DNA of 64,000 nt from Sphingomonas sp. Leaf32 (GCF_001421765.1 NZ_LMLA01000008.1:906-64905); one strand, 5' to 3'. Shown: positions 17,310 to 26,875, numbered from the stretch's first letter. Notes: a model not told the origin generated them from the sequence alone. Program-made: numbers and translations.

Positions 17310-18248
17310 ATGCCGACCGATTCCCCCCGCCCCTGGACGCTGCTGGTACATGGCGGCGCCGGTATCCTGACCCGCGAGACGGTAAGCGCCGACACCGATA
17401 CCGCCGCCCGCGCCGGCCTCGACGCCGCGCTGGCCGCCGGCGAAGCGGTTCTCGCCGCCGGTTGCGCGGCGATCGACGCGGTGGAGGCGGCGGTGCGCGT
17501 GCTGGAGGATGACCCGACCTTCAATTCCGGGCGCGGCGCGGTGTTCACCTTCGACGGCACGATCGAACTGGACGCGGCGATCATGGACGGCCGCGACCGT
17601 TCCGCCGGCGCCGTGGCCGGCGTCACCGGCAGCCGCCATCCGGTCACCCTCGCCCGCGCCGTGAAGGACCACAGCCCCCACGTCCTGCTGTCGGGCAAGG
17701 GCGCCGACATCTTCGCCGCCGAACAGGGCGTCGAGGCTGCCGATGCCGACTGGTTCATGACGCCCGAACGCCGCACGCAGCTCGATGCGATGAAGGCCGA
17801 TCCGGACGGCTGGTTCGATGTCGACATGAAATACGGCACGGTCGGCGCGGTCGCGGTCGATGCGGCGGGCCATGTCGCCGCCGCGACCTCGACCGGCGGC
17901 GTGACGGGCAAGCGCTGGGGCCGGATCGGCGATTCACCGCTGATCGGGGCCGGCACCTATGCCGACGACCGCGCCTGCGCCATGTCGGCCACCGGGTCGG
18001 GCGAGTTCTTCATCCGGATGGGCGTGGGGCATGAGATCGCCGCGCGCATCCGCTTCGCCGGCGAATCGATCCGGACCGCCGCCGACACCGTGCTGGCCGA
18101 AACGAAGGCGATGGGCGGCACCGGCGGCGTGATCGTCGTCGGTCCCGATGGCGATGCGACGTGGAGCCTGACCACCCCCGGCATGTTCCGCGGCCGCGTG
18201 GTCCAGGGCGGCGCGCGGCAGGTCGCGATCTATGGCGACGAAGGATGA
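17310..18248 (+). CDS. Isoaspartyl peptidase/L-asparaginase (Ntn hydrolase)
   Basis: 312 residues. Self-cleavage occurs before Thr177 in KYGTVGAVAVD, making that Thr the catalytic N-terminus. The N-terminal LLVHGGAGI and the FNSGRGAVFTFDGTIELDA segment identify the plant-type asparaginase family (E. coli IaaA/YbiK). It removes isoaspartyl residues from degraded peptides or hydrolyses asparagine. It overlaps the following VOC gene by ATGA, suggesting one operon. Confidence 0.92.
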   Translation: MPTDSPRPWTLLVHGGAGILTRETVSADTDTAARAGLDAALAAGEAVLAAGCAAIDAVEAAVRVLEDDPTFNSGRGAVFTFDGTIELDAAIMDGRDRSAGAVAGVTGSRHPVTLARAVKDHSPHVLLSGKGADIFAAEQGVEAADADWFMTPERRTQLDAMKADPDGWFDVDMKYGTVGAVAVDAAGHVAAATSTGGVTGKRWGRIGDSPLIGAGTYADDRACAMSATGSGEFFIRMGVGHEIAARIRFAGESIRTAADTVLAETKAMGGTGGVIVVGPDGDATWSLTTPGMFRGRVVQGGARQVAIYGDEG

Positions 18249-18640
18249 GCGGCCTCACCGGCCTCCACCATGTCGCGATCATCGCGTCCGATTATGACCG
18301 GTCGAAAGCCTTTTATGTCGAAGCGCTGGGCTTTGCGATCGTGCGCGAAGTGTGGCGCGCCGAACGCCGCTCGTGGAAATGCGACCTGACCATCGACGGC
18401 GCGCAGATCGAACTGTTCACCTTTCCCGCCGCCCCGCCCCGCCCGTCCCACCCGGAGGCGATGGGCCTGCGCCACCTCGCCTTCGGCGTCGACGACATCG
18501 AAGCGGAGATCGCGCGGCTCGCACGCCATGGCATCGCCTGCGAGCCGGTCCGGATCGACGAACATGCCGGGCAGCGCTTCACCTTCTTCGCCGATCCCGA
18601 CGGCCTGCCGCTGGAACTGTACGAAACACGTCAGCCGTAA
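18245..18640 (+). CDS. gloA2: VOC family protein, YaeR/GloA2-like
   Basis: 131 residues. GLHHVAIIASDYDRSKAFYV, then SWKCDLTIDGAQIELFTFP and FTFFADPDGLPLELYE match E. coli YaeR almost along its whole length; His and Glu residues at the ends of the two halves form the metal site. It resembles glyoxalase I but YaeR's substrate is not established. The ATGA overlap couples it to the asparaginase. Confidence 0.85.
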   Translation: MSGLTGLHHVAIIASDYDRSKAFYVEALGFAIVREVWRAERRSWKCDLTIDGAQIELFTFPAAPPRPSHPEAMGLRHLAFGVDDIEAEIARLARHGIACEPVRIDEHAGQRFTFFADPDGLPLELYETRQP

Positions 18641-18686
18641 TGCTGAACGCTTGCGACGACGGGCAAAGCGCGTCATCCCGACGCCC

Positions 18687-19529
18687 ATGATTCGTCGCCT
18701 GTTCCTTGCGCTCGCCTGCCTGTTCGCCACCTCGCCGGCCTATGCCTATTGGGAGTTCGGCCATGAAAGCGTGGCGACGATCGCGCGGCTGAACGTGCGG
18801 CCCGAAACCCGCGCCGCGATCGCGCGCATCCTGCGGCATCAGGCACTGCTCGAAACGCCGACCTGCCCCGCGCGCACCATCGAGGAAGCGAGCGTGTGGG
18901 CCGATTGCGTCAAGCCGCTCGGCGAACGCTTCAGCTATGCCTATGCGTGGCATTACCAGAATATCGACGTCTGCAAGCCGTTCGACCTGAAATCGGCGTG
19001 CAAGGATGGCAATTGCGTGTCGGCACAGGTCGAACGCGACGTGAAGCTGCTGAAGGACCCGAAGGTCCCGATGCGCGAAAAGGTGATGGCGCTGGCCTTC
19101 CTGATCCACTTCGTCGGCGACCTGCACATGCCGCTCCACGCCGGGGATCGCGGCGATCTGGGCGGTAATCGGGTGAAGGCGGATTACGGCGCCTATGGTC
19201 CCGAACGCTTCAATCTCCATTCGATCTGGGACGGGCCGCTGGCCGAACGGGCGATCACCACGCCGCCGTCGATCCTGCGCACCTACACCGCCGCCGAGCG
19301 TGCGCCGGTGCAGGCCGGCAGCGTCGAGGACTGGAGCCGCGACAGCTGGCAAGTCAGCCGCGACTATGCCTATGCCCCGGCGTTCGGCGGCGATGCCTGC
19401 GCGCCCAGGACCAACGCCCGGGTCAAGCTGGACGACGCCACCATCGCCCGGCTGGTCCCGATCGCGCAGGATCAGGTGAAGAAGGGCGGCCTGCGCCTCG
19501 CCCGGCTGCTCGACGAAGCGCTCGGCTGA
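18687..19529 (+). CDS. S1/P1 nuclease family protein
   Basis: 280 residues. A signal peptide (MIRRLFLALACLFATSPAYA) precedes YWEFGHESVATIA; the Trp and following His are zinc ligands in this family. Further zinc-site residues are in FLIHFVGDLHMPLHAGDRGD (HxxxD..H pattern) and NLHSIWDG. It cuts single-stranded DNA/RNA in the periplasm or outside, perhaps for phosphate scavenging. ATG at 18687. Confidence 0.9.
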   Translation: MIRRLFLALACLFATSPAYAYWEFGHESVATIARLNVRPETRAAIARILRHQALLETPTCPARTIEEASVWADCVKPLGERFSYAYAWHYQNIDVCKPFDLKSACKDGNCVSAQVERDVKLLKDPKVPMREKVMALAFLIHFVGDLHMPLHAGDRGDLGGNRVKADYGAYGPERFNLHSIWDGPLAERAITTPPSILRTYTAAERAPVQAGSVEDWSRDSWQVSRDYAYAPAFGGDACAPRTNARVKLDDATIARLVPIAQDQVKKGGLRLARLLDEALG

Positions 19530-19626
19530 ACCATCCGCGCGCGGCCATTGCGCCGCGCGCTGTCCCATGTCAGCTTGATCCCCAGGAAACGACCGCGATC
19601 ACGCGGCGAGCGACATTGGGGGTAGG

Positions 19627-19923
19627 ATGCGACTTTACGCGACGATCGCGACGACGATGCTGCTGGCGGGCTGCGGCTTCGGCCCGGCGACCGGAGGCCC
19701 GGAACTGCTGGTGACCGGCCCCAGCGAAGCGGTGGCGACCTTCGTCCGGCAACAGGGTGCCCAAATCCCCAGCCGCGCGACGACCTTTCCGCAGTCGATC
19801 GGCAATGGCCGCTCCTCCGCCAGGGTGCTGATGCCGGTCGACGCCGGCGCACGGACGGTACGGGCGGTGATGCGGCAGGCAAGCGTCGCCGGGCTGACGA
19901 CGGCGATCGTCGCCGACCATTGA
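19627..19923 (+). CDS. Small lipoprotein
   Basis: 98 residues. The lipobox LLAGC puts the acylated Cys at residue 16. The mature part has no motif I know. It lies 81 bases upstream of the diguanylate cyclase ATG on the same strand. ATG at 19627. Confidence 0.65.
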   Translation: MRLYATIATTMLLAGCGFGPATGGPELLVTGPSEAVATFVRQQGAQIPSRATTFPQSIGNGRSSARVLMPVDAGARTVRAVMRQASVAGLTTAIVADH

Positions 19924-20004
19924 CCCATGGGCAGGCTCGGCAACCGCGACGAACCGAAGCCTGGATTAACCATTTATTCGCGCATCGGGTGCGAAGCCGG
20001 TGCC

Positions 20005-21702
20005 ATGATCCGGTTCGGTCGCACGCTGTGGATTGCGCTGCTGTTGGCGATCGGTGGACTGTGCGCGCCGTCGGCCCATGCGCAGACGGGCACCATGGGC
20101 AATGTCGGCCACGCGATCGCGGTCTGCGTCAGCCGGGTCCAGCCGGGCGACACGGTGCGGGGCATGTTCGCGCATCCCGAACGCTTCGACTGTGCAACGC
20201 CCCAATCGGCGATGGGACCAGGCGATTTCTGGGTCCTGTCCACCCCGCTGCCACGCCCGAGCGACGCCAATGCCGCGATCCGCGTGCGACAGGTGAGCCT
20301 GTGGCAGCGGCAGATGGCGCTCTATGCCCGGTCCGGCGATGGCCGGATCGTTGGGCAGTTCGCCGACGAATTCGGCATCGGCCAGCGGTTGCGGTTGGGC
20401 GCGGTGATCGAACATCGCTTCGTGCCCGCCGGCGCACCCTTCACCCGCCTGCTGTGGCGCATCGACGGCGCGAGCAACCTTCGCGGGATCGTCCTTGGTC
20501 CGCGGGTGGCGACCGATGCGCAGAGCGTCCGTTCGGACGTGCTGCTCGCCGCGCTCTATTCGGCCTTTGCCGGACTGGCGCTCGGCCTGCTGGTCTATAA
20601 TTTCGCGCTGTGGCGGGTGCTGCGCCACGATTTCCAGATCGCCTATTGCGGGCTGCTGGGGTGCCTGCTGCTCTACGCACTCAGTTCGTCAGGGGCGCTG
20701 GCTTGGCTGCTCCCCGAAATGTCCAACAATCGGCGCATCCTGTTCAGCTACATTACCCTGTGCGGCGGCATGGCGACGGCGCTGACCTTTTGCGCCTGCT
20801 TCTTCGAACCGCGCATCCTCGACGGCTGGCCGCTGCGCGCGATGCGGTTCACCACCTTCACCTTCTGCACCCTGGCCGTCGTGCTGATGGCGATCGGGCC
20901 GCAGTTCATCGCCGTGCTCGATCGGGCGTTTTCGGTGACGATGCTGTTGTCGCCCATCGTCGTGCTCACGGCACTGGTGCGCGCATGGCGGCGGCACAGC
21001 GCGTATCTGTCGCTGTTCGCGCTCAGTTGGGCCGCGCCGCTGACGATGCTGGTCGCCCGCTCGTTCTACAATCTCGGCCTGCTGCCGTGGAGCTTCTGGG
21101 TCGACAATTCGACCATCCTCGCCATGACACTCGAAACGCTGCTGGCCAGCGTCGCCATCGCCTATCGGATGCGGATGTTGAGCCACGAGCGCGACGAAGC
21201 GATCCGGCAGGAAGCGATCAGCCGCGAGCTGGCCGACACCGATCCGCTTACCGGACTGCTCAATCGGCGGGCGTTCCTGGCGCGCGCCATGCCGTCCGAT
21301 GGGCTGCGCACGCTGATGCTGTTCGACATCGATCATTTCAAGCAGGTCAACGATACGATCGGCCATGACGGCGGTGACGAGGTACTGCGCATGTTCGCCC
21401 GGACCCTGCGCTACCATGCGCCGCCCGGCGTGCTGGTCGCGCGCATGGGGGGTGAGGAATTCGCGCTGCTGGGCGAGGACGCCATGCTGCCCGACGTCGA
21501 TCTGATGCTGGCCAGCATACGCGCGGTGCGCCTGCCCTTCGACCTGCGCATCACCTGCAGCATCGGCATCTGCCGGGGGCCGCTCACCGACGAAAACGAC
21601 TGGAAACGCCTGTATCGCATGGCCGACCAGGCGCTGTTCCAGGCAAAGGCCGCCGGGCGCGATCGCGCCGGCCGGGCGCCGTCGATCGCGATGGCGGCCT
21701 GA
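20005..21702 (+). CDS. Diguanylate cyclase with 7TMR-DISM sensor
   Basis: 565 residues: signal peptide (about 1-27), an extracytoplasmic DISMED2-like beta domain (about 28-165), seven membrane segments of the 7TMR-DISM type (about 175-390) and a C-terminal GGDEF domain (about 410-560). The active site reads MGGEEFALL (residues about 480-488), an active variant. The inhibitory I-site RxxD is absent: the matching positions read PPGV. It should make cyclic di-GMP. ATG at 20005 is chosen because the signal peptide starts there. Confidence 0.9.
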   Translation: MIRFGRTLWIALLLAIGGLCAPSAHAQTGTMGNVGHAIAVCVSRVQPGDTVRGMFAHPERFDCATPQSAMGPGDFWVLSTPLPRPSDANAAIRVRQVSLWQRQMALYARSGDGRIVGQFADEFGIGQRLRLGAVIEHRFVPAGAPFTRLLWRIDGASNLRGIVLGPRVATDAQSVRSDVLLAALYSAFAGLALGLLVYNFALWRVLRHDFQIAYCGLLGCLLLYALSSSGALAWLLPEMSNNRRILFSYITLCGGMATALTFCACFFEPRILDGWPLRAMRFTTFTFCTLAVVLMAIGPQFIAVLDRAFSVTMLLSPIVVLTALVRAWRRHSAYLSLFALSWAAPLTMLVARSFYNLGLLPWSFWVDNSTILAMTLETLLASVAIAYRMRMLSHERDEAIRQEAISRELADTDPLTGLLNRRAFLARAMPSDGLRTLMLFDIDHFKQVNDTIGHDGGDEVLRMFARTLRYHAPPGVLVARMGGEEFALLGEDAMLPDVDLMLASIRAVRLPFDLRITCSIGICRGPLTDENDWKRLYRMADQALFQAKAAGRDRAGRAPSIAMAA

Positions 21703-21759
21703 CAGCAATTACTTGTAACGCAACCCGGCTTGCACGATCCGCAACCCCTGCTTACACCT

Positions 21760-23457
21760 ATGTCAATGAGCCGCGCTGCCCCCGTCCTCGACCGCTACGC
21801 CCACCCCGTCGCCTGGGAGACGCCGTTACCACCGATGTCGATGGTGACATTGTTCGAGGAATCGGCCGCTCGTCGCGGCGACGCCCCGCTGATCGATTTT
21901 CTTGGACGGCATTACAGCTATGCCGAAACGAAGAACGGCGCGGACCGCGTCGCCTGCGGCCTTGCCGCGATGGGCTATGGGCCGGGGGATCGCATCGGCC
22001 TGTTCCTGCCCAACGTGCCGCATTATGTCGCGGCCTATTACGGCATCCTGAAACTGGGTGCGACGGTAGTGAACTTCTCGCCGCTCTATACCGCACAGGA
22101 GCTGGCGGCACAGGTCGAGGATTCGGGCACGAAACTGCTGTTCACCCTGTCCGCCTCCGCGCTGTTGCCGACCGCGCTGAAGGTGCTGGAAACCAGCTCG
22201 CTCGAACGGTTGATCGTCGGATCGGTCGCGGGCGCACTGCCGCCCGCCAAGTCGCTCTTCTACCGCTGGTTCCGCTCGCAGGAGGTGACGCCGCGTCCCG
22301 ACGATCCCCGCGTCACCGCCTTTTCCGCGCTGATCGCCAATGACGGCGGCTGCAGCACCCCGACGATCGATCCCGAACGCGACCTCGCACTGATCCAATA
22401 TACCGGCGGCACGACCGGCAGTCCCAAGGGCGCGATGCTCAGCCACGCCAATCTGTCGGCCAATGCGCGGCAGGTCGCGTGGCTCGACCCCGATGGGCCG
22501 GACGCCTGCGAACGCATCATCGGCGCGCTGCCGATGTTCCATGTCTTCGCCAATACCTGCGTCCTCCACCGCACCGTCGTGACCGGTGGAGAGATCGTGA
22601 TGCTGCCGCGCTTCGACGCCGGACAGGTGCTGGCGGCGATCACCCGCACCCGCGCTACCGCCATGCCGGGCGTACCGACCATGTACCGCGCACTGCTCGA
22701 CCATCCCCGCCTGGCCGCGACCGACTTTTCCTCGCTGCGCTTCTGCATTTCGGGCGGCGCGCCGATGCCGCCGGAATTGAAGGAACGGTTCGAGGCGGCG
22801 ACCAGGGCGACGCTGGTCGAAGGATACGGCCTGTCCGAAAGCTCGGGCGTGGTGTCGTGCAACCCCTATGCCGGCCCGCAACAGGCCGGCAGCATCGGCC
22901 AGCCCATCGCGCAGACCCGCGTGCGGCTGGTCGACAAGGAAGACCCGACCCGCCCGGCGGCCGAGGGCGAACCGGGCGAGATCGTGGTGGCGGGGCCGCA
23001 GATCATGGGCGGGTACTGGCATCGGCCGGACACCGACGACACGACCTTCTGCGTCGATGCCGAGGGCACGAAATGGCTGCGCACCGGCGATGTCGGCACG
23101 ATCGACGCGGATGGCTTCGTCCGCATCGTCGACCGGCTGAAGGACATGATCGCGGTCGGCGGGTTTAAGGTCTTTCCCAGCGAGATCGAACGCATCCTCT
23201 ACCACCATCCCGCCATTCGCGAGGCGCTGGTCGTCGGCCTCCCCAACGACTATCGCGGTGAAAGCCCCCATGCCTATGTCACGCTCGCGGACGATGCCGA
23301 CGTGACCGGCGAGGCGCTGAAGGCGTGGCTCAACCCGCAACTCGGCAAGCATGAGCGGGTGGACGAAGTCGTCGTCCGCCTGACCCTGCCCAAGACGATG
23401 ATCGGCAAACTGAGCCGCAAGGACCTGATCGCCGAGGTGATGGCGGAACGGGGGTAG
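21760..23457 (+). CDS. Long-chain fatty acid-CoA ligase (FadD-like)
   Basis: 565 residues. The AMP-binding motif YTGGTTGSPKGAMLSH is near residue 220; GYGLSES and the C-terminal LKDMIAVGGFKVFPSEIE complete the ANL signature. It activates fatty acids to acyl-CoA. The ATG at 21760 is used; an in-frame TTG at 21730 is less likely. It follows the cyclase by 57 bases, possibly independent. Confidence 0.9.
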   Translation: MSMSRAAPVLDRYAHPVAWETPLPPMSMVTLFEESAARRGDAPLIDFLGRHYSYAETKNGADRVACGLAAMGYGPGDRIGLFLPNVPHYVAAYYGILKLGATVVNFSPLYTAQELAAQVEDSGTKLLFTLSASALLPTALKVLETSSLERLIVGSVAGALPPAKSLFYRWFRSQEVTPRPDDPRVTAFSALIANDGGCSTPTIDPERDLALIQYTGGTTGSPKGAMLSHANLSANARQVAWLDPDGPDACERIIGALPMFHVFANTCVLHRTVVTGGEIVMLPRFDAGQVLAAITRTRATAMPGVPTMYRALLDHPRLAATDFSSLRFCISGGAPMPPELKERFEAATRATLVEGYGLSESSGVVSCNPYAGPQQAGSIGQPIAQTRVRLVDKEDPTRPAAEGEPGEIVVAGPQIMGGYWHRPDTDDTTFCVDAEGTKWLRTGDVGTIDADGFVRIVDRLKDMIAVGGFKVFPSEIERILYHHPAIREALVVGLPNDYRGESPHAYVTLADDADVTGEALKAWLNPQLGKHERVDEVVVRLTLPKTMIGKLSRKDLIAEVMAERG

Positions 23458-23465
23458 CCTCCTAT

Positions 23466-23495
23466 CGTCACCCCGGACTTGATCCGGGGTCCCGC
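23466..23495. repeat. Half REP-like palindrome (CACCCCGGACTTGATCCGGGG)
   Basis: CGTCACCCCGGACTTGATCC followed by GGGGTCCCGC just after the fadD-like stop. It is a single arm of the family that is paired at 57814-57897; the stem CCCCGGA..TCCGGGG can fold alone and may end the upstream transcript. Confidence 0.65.
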
Positions 23496-23506
23496 TTGTT
23501 TTCGTT

Positions 23507-23730
23507 TTCACGCGAAGGCGCGAAGGCACGAATAAAATTGGTTCACGCGGAGGCGCGGAGGCGCAGAGGGGGGTGTGGAGCAGGCACTCGCAACCTGTCT
23601 GGCGAAGCCTCTCGCTTGCTGCGCCTGAGATAGAGAGCCGCTATCGCGGCGGGCACAACCTCTCCGCGTCTCCGCGTCTCTGCGCGAAACACTCCCTTCT
23701 TCTCTTCGTGCCTTCGCGCCTTCGCGTGAA
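23507..23730. repeat. Large nested inverted repeat upstream of miaB
   Basis: Outer 26-base arms at 23507-23532 and 23705-23730 are perfect inverted copies, based on CGCGAAGGCGCGAAGGC. Inside, a second pair (GCGGAGGCGCGGAGGC and its mate CCGCGTCTCCGCGTC) is imperfect. The whole gap between fadD-like and miaB is filled by this and the half REP; I see no gene. The repetitive purine-rich arms suggest an element family. Confidence 0.75.
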
Positions 23731-23797
23731 CCAATCTTCTGCCACGCGAACCGCCCCACCCTTCCGACCACGCGCCAAATCCGGTAAGGGCGCAGGG

Positions 23798-25105
23798 ATG
23801 ACCACCCCGAAAACCTTCCACGTCAAATCGTTCGGCTGCCAGATGAACGTCTATGACGGCGAACGCATGGCCGAGTTGATGACGGCTGAGGGCATGACCG
23901 CGACCGACGATGCGAATGCCGCCGATCTGGTCGTGCTCAACACCTGCCACATCCGCGAAAAGGCGACCGAGAAAGTCTATTCGGACATCGGCCGGCTGCG
24001 CAAGCACGGGTCCGATCCGATGATCGCCATCGCCGGTTGCGTCGCGCAGGCCGAGGGTGCCGAGATCGTCCGCCGGGCGAAGGTCGACGTGGTCGTCGGC
24101 CCGCAGGCCTATCACAACCTGCCGAAGCTGGTGGCGGACGCGGCGGCGGGCAAGCCCGCACTCGACACCGACATGCCGCCCGAATCCAAGTTCGGCCACC
24201 TGCCCGCCCGCCGCCGCAGCGGCCCGACCGCGTTCCTGACCGTGCAGGAAGGGTGCGACAAATTCTGCACCTATTGCGTCGTCCCCTATACGCGCGGGGC
24301 GGAAATCAGCCGTTCGTTCGCGCGCATCGTCGACGAGGCAAAAGCACTGGTCGATGGCGGCGCGCGTGAGATCACGTTGCTGGGGCAGAACGTCAACGCC
24401 TGGGCAGATTCCGATGGCCGCGGCCTCGACGCGCTGATCCGTGAACTCGACCGGCTGCCCACACTGGAGCGCATCCGCTACACCACCAGCCACCCCAACG
24501 ACATGACGCAGGGGCTGATCGACGCCCACCGCGACGTCGAGAAACTGATGCCGTTCCTGCACCTGCCGGTACAGGCGGGCAGCGACCGCGTGCTCAAGGC
24601 GATGAATCGCAGCCACACCGCCGACAGCTATCTGCGCCTGCTCGACCGCGTACGTGATGCGCGGCCGGACATCGCGCTGTCGGGTGACTTCATCGTCGGC
24701 TTTCCGGGTGAGACGGAGGCAGAGTTTCAGGAAACGCTGCGCCTGGTCGATGCGGTCGGCTATGCGCAGGCCTACAGCTTCAAATATTCGCCCCGCCCCG
24801 GCACCCCCGCCGCCGACATGATCGGCGACATCCCGCTGGAGGTGATGGACGACCGGCTGCAGCGGTTGCAGGCATCGCTGCTGCGCGATCAGAAGGCGTT
24901 CAACGACGCCGCCATCGGCCGCACCTGCAATGTGCTGGTCGAACGCGCCGGTCGCCATGCCGGACAGATGCTCGGCAAGTCGCCATGGCTGCAATCGGTC
25001 CATTTCGACACCGCCGCCCGCATCGGCGACATGGTCGAGGTGGAGATCGTCGCTGCCGGTCCGGTATCGCTTTCGGGGGTCGAACGGGAGCGGGTGGCGG
25101 CGTGA
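23798..25105 (+). CDS. miaB: tRNA-2-methylthio-N6-dimethylallyladenosine synthase
   Basis: 435 residues: UPF0004 domain with three Cys (SFGCQMN, LNTCHIR, IAGCVAQ) for one [4Fe-4S] cluster, a radical SAM core with [16 protein letters not shown] (CxxxCxxC) and a C-terminal TRAM domain. It adds the methylthio group to position 37 of tRNAs reading U-starting codons. The ATG at 23798 follows CAGGG. It overlaps the next gene by GTGA. Confidence 0.94.
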   Translation: MTTPKTFHVKSFGCQMNVYDGERMAELMTAEGMTATDDANAADLVVLNTCHIREKATEKVYSDIGRLRKHGSDPMIAIAGCVAQAEGAEIVRRAKVDVVVGPQAYHNLPKLVADAAAGKPALDTDMPPESKFGHLPARRRSGPTAFLTVQEGCDKFCTYCVVPYTRGAEISRSFARIVDEAKALVDGGAREITLLGQNVNAWADSDGRGLDALIRELDRLPTLERIRYTTSHPNDMTQGLIDAHRDVEKLMPFLHLPVQAGSDRVLKAMNRSHTADSYLRLLDRVRDARPDIALSGDFIVGFPGETEAEFQETLRLVDAVGYAQAYSFKYSPRPGTPAADMIGDIPLEVMDDRLQRLQASLLRDQKAFNDAAIGRTCNVLVERAGRHAGQMLGKSPWLQSVHFDTAARIGDMVEVEIVAAGPVSLSGVERERVAA

Positions 25106-25674
25106 CCGACGCCTACGCGCTGGCGTCGCGCGACGGCATAACCGACGACATCGCCTATCTGCGTGCCGCCTATCCCAAGGGTGACTGGGCTGCCCATGTC
25201 AATTTCGGCGAGCTGTGCACCTTCTGGCTGCATGTCCACCAGTCGTTGCGGGCCGAGGGGGCAGCGGTCGAGCGGATCATCGCCGATCTTCGCGACGGCC
25301 GGCTCGACGCGCACGCCTTTCCGCAGCGCTTCGTGCCCGCGCTCAACCAGTTCCTCGGCCATCTCGACGGCCATCACCGGATCGAGGACGCGGTCTATTT
25401 TCCGAAGTTCCGCACACTCGACCCACGGATGCAGCGCGGCTTCGACCTGCTGGAGGCGGATCACCACGCGATCCACGCGGCGCTGGAAACCACGGTGGCC
25501 AGCGCGCGCGGCCTGCTCGCCAGCCTGACCCAGCCGACCCGCGACGCCCGTGCCGCCGAAACCCACGCCGCCGATGCCGGCACGCTGACCCGATTGCTGC
25601 TGCGGCATCTGGCGGATGAAGAGGATCTGGTGATCCCGGCGATGCTCGCACATGGCGAACGTCGCGTCGGGTGA
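25102..25674 (+). CDS. Hemerythrin-like HHE domain protein
   Basis: 190 residues, all-helical. Metal-ligand pairs are visible: [33 protein letters not shown] and [17 protein letters not shown], matching the HxxxE/HxxxH pattern of hemerythrin-family proteins. Cytoplasmic; oxygen, NO or iron sensing is typical. GTG start overlapping the miaB stop (GTGA) indicates translational coupling, an arrangement I cannot explain functionally unless it protects or repairs iron-sulfur clusters. Confidence 0.85.
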   Translation: MTDAYALASRDGITDDIAYLRAAYPKGDWAAHVNFGELCTFWLHVHQSLRAEGAAVERIIADLRDGRLDAHAFPQRFVPALNQFLGHLDGHHRIEDAVYFPKFRTLDPRMQRGFDLLEADHHAIHAALETTVASARGLLASLTQPTRDARAAETHAADAGTLTRLLLRHLADEEDLVIPAMLAHGERRVG

Positions 25675-25700
25675 ACGCTTGAACAAATAAATCAGCATTT

Positions 25701-25715
25701 TGATATATTATATCA
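25701..25715. promoter_or_regulatory. Perfect 7-1-7 palindrome upstream of the alcohol dehydrogenase
   Basis: TGATATATTATATCA is TGATATA, one base, TATATCA. It lies in an AT-rich stretch (25680-25740) that stands out from the GC-rich neighbourhood, 65-79 bases before the dehydrogenase ATG. It looks like a repressor or activator site overlapping the promoter; the regulator is unknown and not adjacent. Confidence 0.5.
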
Positions 25716-25779
25716 GCAACCAAAGTGCCGGGTTCGCATTGCAGGCCGCGGAATGCTCTCATTCACGGAAACTCCCATC

Positions 25780-26838
25780 ATGACGACCCCTGCCAAGGGC
25801 TATGCCGCCCAGTCGGCCGACGCCCAGCTCGCCCCTTTCTCGTTCGAACGCCGCGATCCGCTTGCCACCGACGTTGCCATCGACATCCGCTATTGCGGCG
25901 TGTGCCACAGCGACCTGCACACCGCGCGCGGCGAATGGCCGGGCACGCTCTACCCCTGCGTTCCGGGGCATGAGATCGTCGGCACGGTGACCGCCATCGG
26001 CAGCGACGTGACCCGGTTCCAGGTCGGCGACACCGTCGGCGTCGGCTGCATGGTCGACAGCTGCGGCCAGTGCCCGTCCTGTCACGAGGGCGAGGAGCAA
26101 TATTGCACCGGCGGCGGCTTCGTCGGCACCTATAACGGGCCGGACCCAGTGCTGGGCGGCCACACCTTCGGCGGCTATTCGGACCATATCGTCGTCGATC
26201 AGGACTTCGTGCTGAAGGTCCGCCACGACGAAGGCGACCTCGCCGCCGTCGCGCCGCTGCTGTGCGCCGGGATCACCACCTATTCGCCGCTCAAGCATTG
26301 GGGCGTCGGTCCGGGGCAGAAGGTCGGTATCGTCGGCCTGGGTGGCCTGGGTCACATGGGCGTCAAGATCGCGGCGGCGATGGGCGCCGATGTGTACGTC
26401 TTCTCGACCTCGCCCAACAAGCGCGACGACGCGATCCGTCTGGGTGCCAAGGACCTGATCGTGTCGAGGGATGCCGACGCGATGGCCGGCCATGCGGGCA
26501 GCTTCGACTTCATCCTGAACACCGTGGCCGCGTCGCACGATCTCGACCAGTTCCTGGGCCTGCTGAAGCGCGACGGCACGATGACGTTGGTCGGCGTGCC
26601 GGAAACGCCGCACCCCTCGCCTTCGGTCGGCACGCTGGTGTTCGGCCGCCGGTCGCTCGCCGGCTCGCTGATCGGCGGCATCGCGGAAACGCAGGAAATG
26701 CTCGATTTCTGCCACAAGCATGGGCTGACCGCCGATATCGAGATGATCGACATGGGCGAGATCGAAACCGGCTATGACCGGATGCAGAAGAGCGACGTGA
26801 AATATCGCTTCGTGATCGACATGGCGACGCTGGGCTGA
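25780..26838 (+). CDS. Zinc-dependent NADP alcohol dehydrogenase, YahK type
   Basis: 352 residues. The catalytic zinc site is CGVCHSDLH with GHE; the structural zinc Cys cluster is CGQCPSCHEGEEQYC; the cofactor motif is GLGGLGHMG. Length and sequence match the cinnamyl-alcohol/YahK branch (aldehyde reductases). It reduces aldehydes using NADPH. ATG at 25780 follows GGAAAC; an upstream in-frame ATG at 25753 is possible. The AT-rich palindrome upstream suggests specific control. Confidence 0.9.
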   Translation: MTTPAKGYAAQSADAQLAPFSFERRDPLATDVAIDIRYCGVCHSDLHTARGEWPGTLYPCVPGHEIVGTVTAIGSDVTRFQVGDTVGVGCMVDSCGQCPSCHEGEEQYCTGGGFVGTYNGPDPVLGGHTFGGYSDHIVVDQDFVLKVRHDEGDLAAVAPLLCAGITTYSPLKHWGVGPGQKVGIVGLGGLGHMGVKIAAAMGADVYVFSTSPNKRDDAIRLGAKDLIVSRDADAMAGHAGSFDFILNTVAASHDLDQFLGLLKRDGTMTLVGVPETPHPSPSVGTLVFGRRSLAGSLIGGIAETQEMLDFCHKHGLTADIEMIDMGEIETGYDRMQKSDVKYRFVIDMATLG

Positions 26839-26847
26839 CGACAGTCC

Positions 26848-26875
26848 GGGGGATGCCGGCCATCCTGCATCCCCC
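26848..26875 (+). terminator. Terminator-like hairpin of the alcohol dehydrogenase
   Basis: A 9-bp perfect stem, GGGGGATGC / GCATCCCCC, with a 10-base loop, followed by TTCATTTAT. It begins 10 bases after the stop codon. Confidence 0.65.
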
